NCBI GenBank assembly: GCA_964017145.1
Contig: OZ024840.1
Span: forward strand, 1,736,001-1,800,000
Direction: 5' to 3'
DNA: 64,000 nt
Origin: Agrocybe praecox
Taxonomy: Eukaryota > Basidiomycota > Agaricomycetes > Agaricales > Agrocybaceae
Shown here piece after piece: positions 61,903 through 64,000 of this stretch. The notes below the pieces were generated by a model. The model saw only the letters and a list, made by a program, of their open reading frames with translations, searched no databases and had not been told where the DNA came from. The translations under genes and the position numbers were made by a program. Numbering within the stretch: the stretch's first letter is position 1; each line of letters starts with the position of its first letter.

Positions 61903-64000
61903 ATGTTCCCCTCTGATGGAATCCGCAACCAGCTCGAATGGAACTCGACTTTGAGCACCGAGACCGCTCCTCAGGCCACTGGCGACAATAAGCACAAGCG
62001 CAAGGTAGGCTTTGTTTCTTTTCATCGATTTATTTCGCTCATCGCGTCTCTCTAGACATCTATTATCGCTACCATCGGTAAATCTTATCTTTTCCAACAT
62101 CAGCAGATTCTTATCTTCACTCTCTAGGCCCAAAAGTCAACACCGTTGAAAAATTGGCTGACCTGCGACGCGCTGGTGTCAATGTTGGTGTGTGCCTTGT
62201 CATTTTTGATATTTCTCCACAGCTCATTACAGTGTCCCAGTTCGTATGAACTTCTCCCATGGCTCATATGAGTATCACCAAAGTGTCATCGACAACACCA
62301 GAAAGATGGTCGCTGGTAAGTCTTCCGTGTAGCCATCCTTAAGTCGTGTATTTGACATCATCGATGCAATCAGATGATCCCAGTGGACGCCCAGTAGCTA
62401 TTGCTTTGGATACTGTGAGTAATCGGATTGACTTCATTCTGGACTCTGTTTTAAACATAGATTTAAAAAAAGAAAGGACCTGAGATTCGCACGGGTTTGA
62501 CCAGGGAGAACAAGGATGTACGTCACTTGCAACGTTCGATCGGAGATATTTCCGTTTCTCATATGTGGAAACACGCTCCTAATAGTGGCCAATCCCTGCT
62601 GGACATGAATTCATCATTACCACTGACCCCAAGTTCAGCGAGCTTTGCGATGACCAAATCATGTGGGTTGACTATGTGAGTTTCTACTGGCTCAAGCATA
62701 CACCAAGTTTGTTCATTTGTGTTTTAGACCAACCTTCCCAAAGTGACTGCCCCTGGAAAGCTCATCTACGTCGATGACGGTATCTTGTCGCTTTTGGTCC
62801 TATCCATCGAAGGTGGCAACGTCCGAGTCCGTGCCGTTAACTCTGGAAACATCTCTTCTCGGAAAGGTGTCAACCTCCCCAAGACCGATGTCGATCTTCC
62901 TGCTCTTTCTGAGAAGGACAAGAAGGATCTGCAATTCGGTGTCAAAAACGGTGTCGACATGATCTTCGCCTCGTTTATTCGTCGCGGCCAGGACGTCAAG
63001 GACATCCGTGCTGTTCTTGGCCCAGATGGTGCAAACATCAAAATTATCGTCAAGATTGAAAACGAACAGGGTGTCGCCAACTTCGATGAAATCTTGAAGG
63101 AGACCGATGGTGTCATGGTTGCTCGTGGAGATCTCGGTATCGAAATCCCTGCCAGTCAGGTGTTCCTTGCACAAAAGATGATGATTGCCAAGTGCAACAT
63201 CGTCGGAAAGCCAGTTATCGTTGCTACTCAAATGCTTGAGGTATGCCGTGATGTTCTTTCTATTTTACGAATCAAGTGACTGACCGGTCTTTCAAAATAG
63301 TCGATGACGGTAAATTTCTTCCGCCTTTCTGAAATATGAGCGTTGTGTTTATTTTGCATCTAGTACAACCCCAGACCCACTCGCGCTGAAGTTAGCGATG
63401 TCGCAAACGCCGTTCTCGACGGATCTGACTGCGTCATGTTGTCTGGAGAGACTGCGAAGGGAAATTATCCTATTCAATCCGGTATGTTCGTGTCAACCGA
63501 TAATCCTTGGCTTACTGACAAGGTATGTAGTTCTCATGATGGCGGAGACTTGCCTCTTGGCAGAGGCTGCGATCTGCTATCCTCCTCTGTTCGATGATAT
63601 CAGATCCATCCAACCTCGCCCTACCGAGACTGCTGAAACTGTGGCTATCGCTGCTGTTGCTGCTGCCTCTGAGCAAGGCGCAGGAGCTATTATTGTGCTG
63701 TCCACCAGTGGAAACACTGCACGCTTAATCTCCAAGTACAGGCCTGCTGTGCCCATTATCACCGGTATGTAATCGCCTTCTGTATGTCATAAACACCCAC
63801 TGAACACACCTGCAGTCACTCGTAACCAACAAACCTCAAGGCAAATCCATTTGCACCGTGGATGCTACCCCTTCTGGTACCCCGAACCGAGGGGCATTGA
63901 AACCCACCAATGGCAAACCGATGTAAGTGATACTTCTTCGAGGCAATCAATACCCGTCTAACGATTTTAGGTGGACAACCGTATCCGCTTTGGACTGCGC
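61903..64000 (+). CDS. PYK1: Pyruvate kinase (3' partial)
   Basis: Final glycolytic enzyme, making pyruvate and ATP from phosphoenolpyruvate and ADP. ATG at 61903 ([13 protein letters not shown]). Family blocks in order: [29 protein letters not shown] (catalytic Arg/Asn/Ser region), [15 protein letters not shown], then after an intron ending at 62584 [29 protein letters not shown] in the B domain, [10 protein letters not shown] (catalytic Lys), [12 protein letters not shown] (metal-binding Glu/Asp), VATQMLESM, and [27 protein letters not shown]. The C-terminal allosteric domain begins at about 63610 ([26 protein letters not shown]) and runs off the window end. About nine short introns, several in the first 400 bases. 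The chosen joins restore all catalytic motifs. Confidence 0.96.

Overview
This window is nuclear DNA of a filamentous basidiomycete, most likely a mushroom-forming Agaricomycete. The evidence is a dense set of housekeeping genes cut by many introns of about 50-65 nt with GT..AG ends, short divergent promoters, a GPI-anchored chitin deacetylase, and a divergent kinase-like family that I associate with Agaricomycetes. I see no transposon, rRNA, tRNA or CRISPR array. All gene models are hand-spliced: the ends are start and stop codons, internal exon edges were chosen to keep frame and family motifs, and UTRs are not annotated.

Layout: (1) 1-10.7 kb: glycerophosphodiester phosphodiesterase (5' cut), Rieske iron-sulfur protein, TMEM205-like membrane protein, U2 snRNP A' (LEA1) divergent from SAC1 phosphatase, SET/NAP histone chaperone, chitin deacetylase. 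(2) 12-24 kb: SRPK-type kinase, FRAY/STE20-type kinase, COP9 subunit 6, a truncated tricalbin-like C2 gene, uracil-DNA glycosylase. (3) 24-35 kb: a mitotic block with a kinesin-6-like motor divergent from the KNL1/Spc7 kinetochore scaffold, then an unrecognised coiled-coil protein. (4) 35-45.5 kb: ALG10 glucosyltransferase, TauD-type dioxygenase, an atypical protein-kinase-like gene, an unassigned coding-like stretch, an OPT oligopeptide transporter. (5) 46-54 kb: PRP19 divergent from SGT2, then a three-repeat Myb plus Sfp1-like zinc-finger protein divergent from PRP17. (6) 55.6-56.2 kb: a small secreted precursor made of ten tandem GGPGSVDW-type peptides separated by KR sites. (7) 57.3-64 kb: MCM3 and pyruvate kinase (3' cut).

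Three themes recur. Pre-mRNA splicing: LEA1, the SRPK-like kinase, PRP19, PRP17. DNA replication and mitosis: UNG, kinesin-6, KNL1, MCM3, several with ACGCGT boxes in their 5' regions. Secretory pathway, membrane and wall: SAC1, ALG10, SGT2, chitin deacetylase, the tricalbin-like gene.

The most novel element is the Kex2-type repeat peptide precursor at 55621-56166. Its amino-acid repeats are almost invariant while their codons have diverged, so the released peptide itself appears to be under selection. Other points of interest are the Myb + Sfp1-finger fusion, the ACGCGT clusters, the SMP-less tricalbin relic and the kinase-like protein with HGD in place of HRD.
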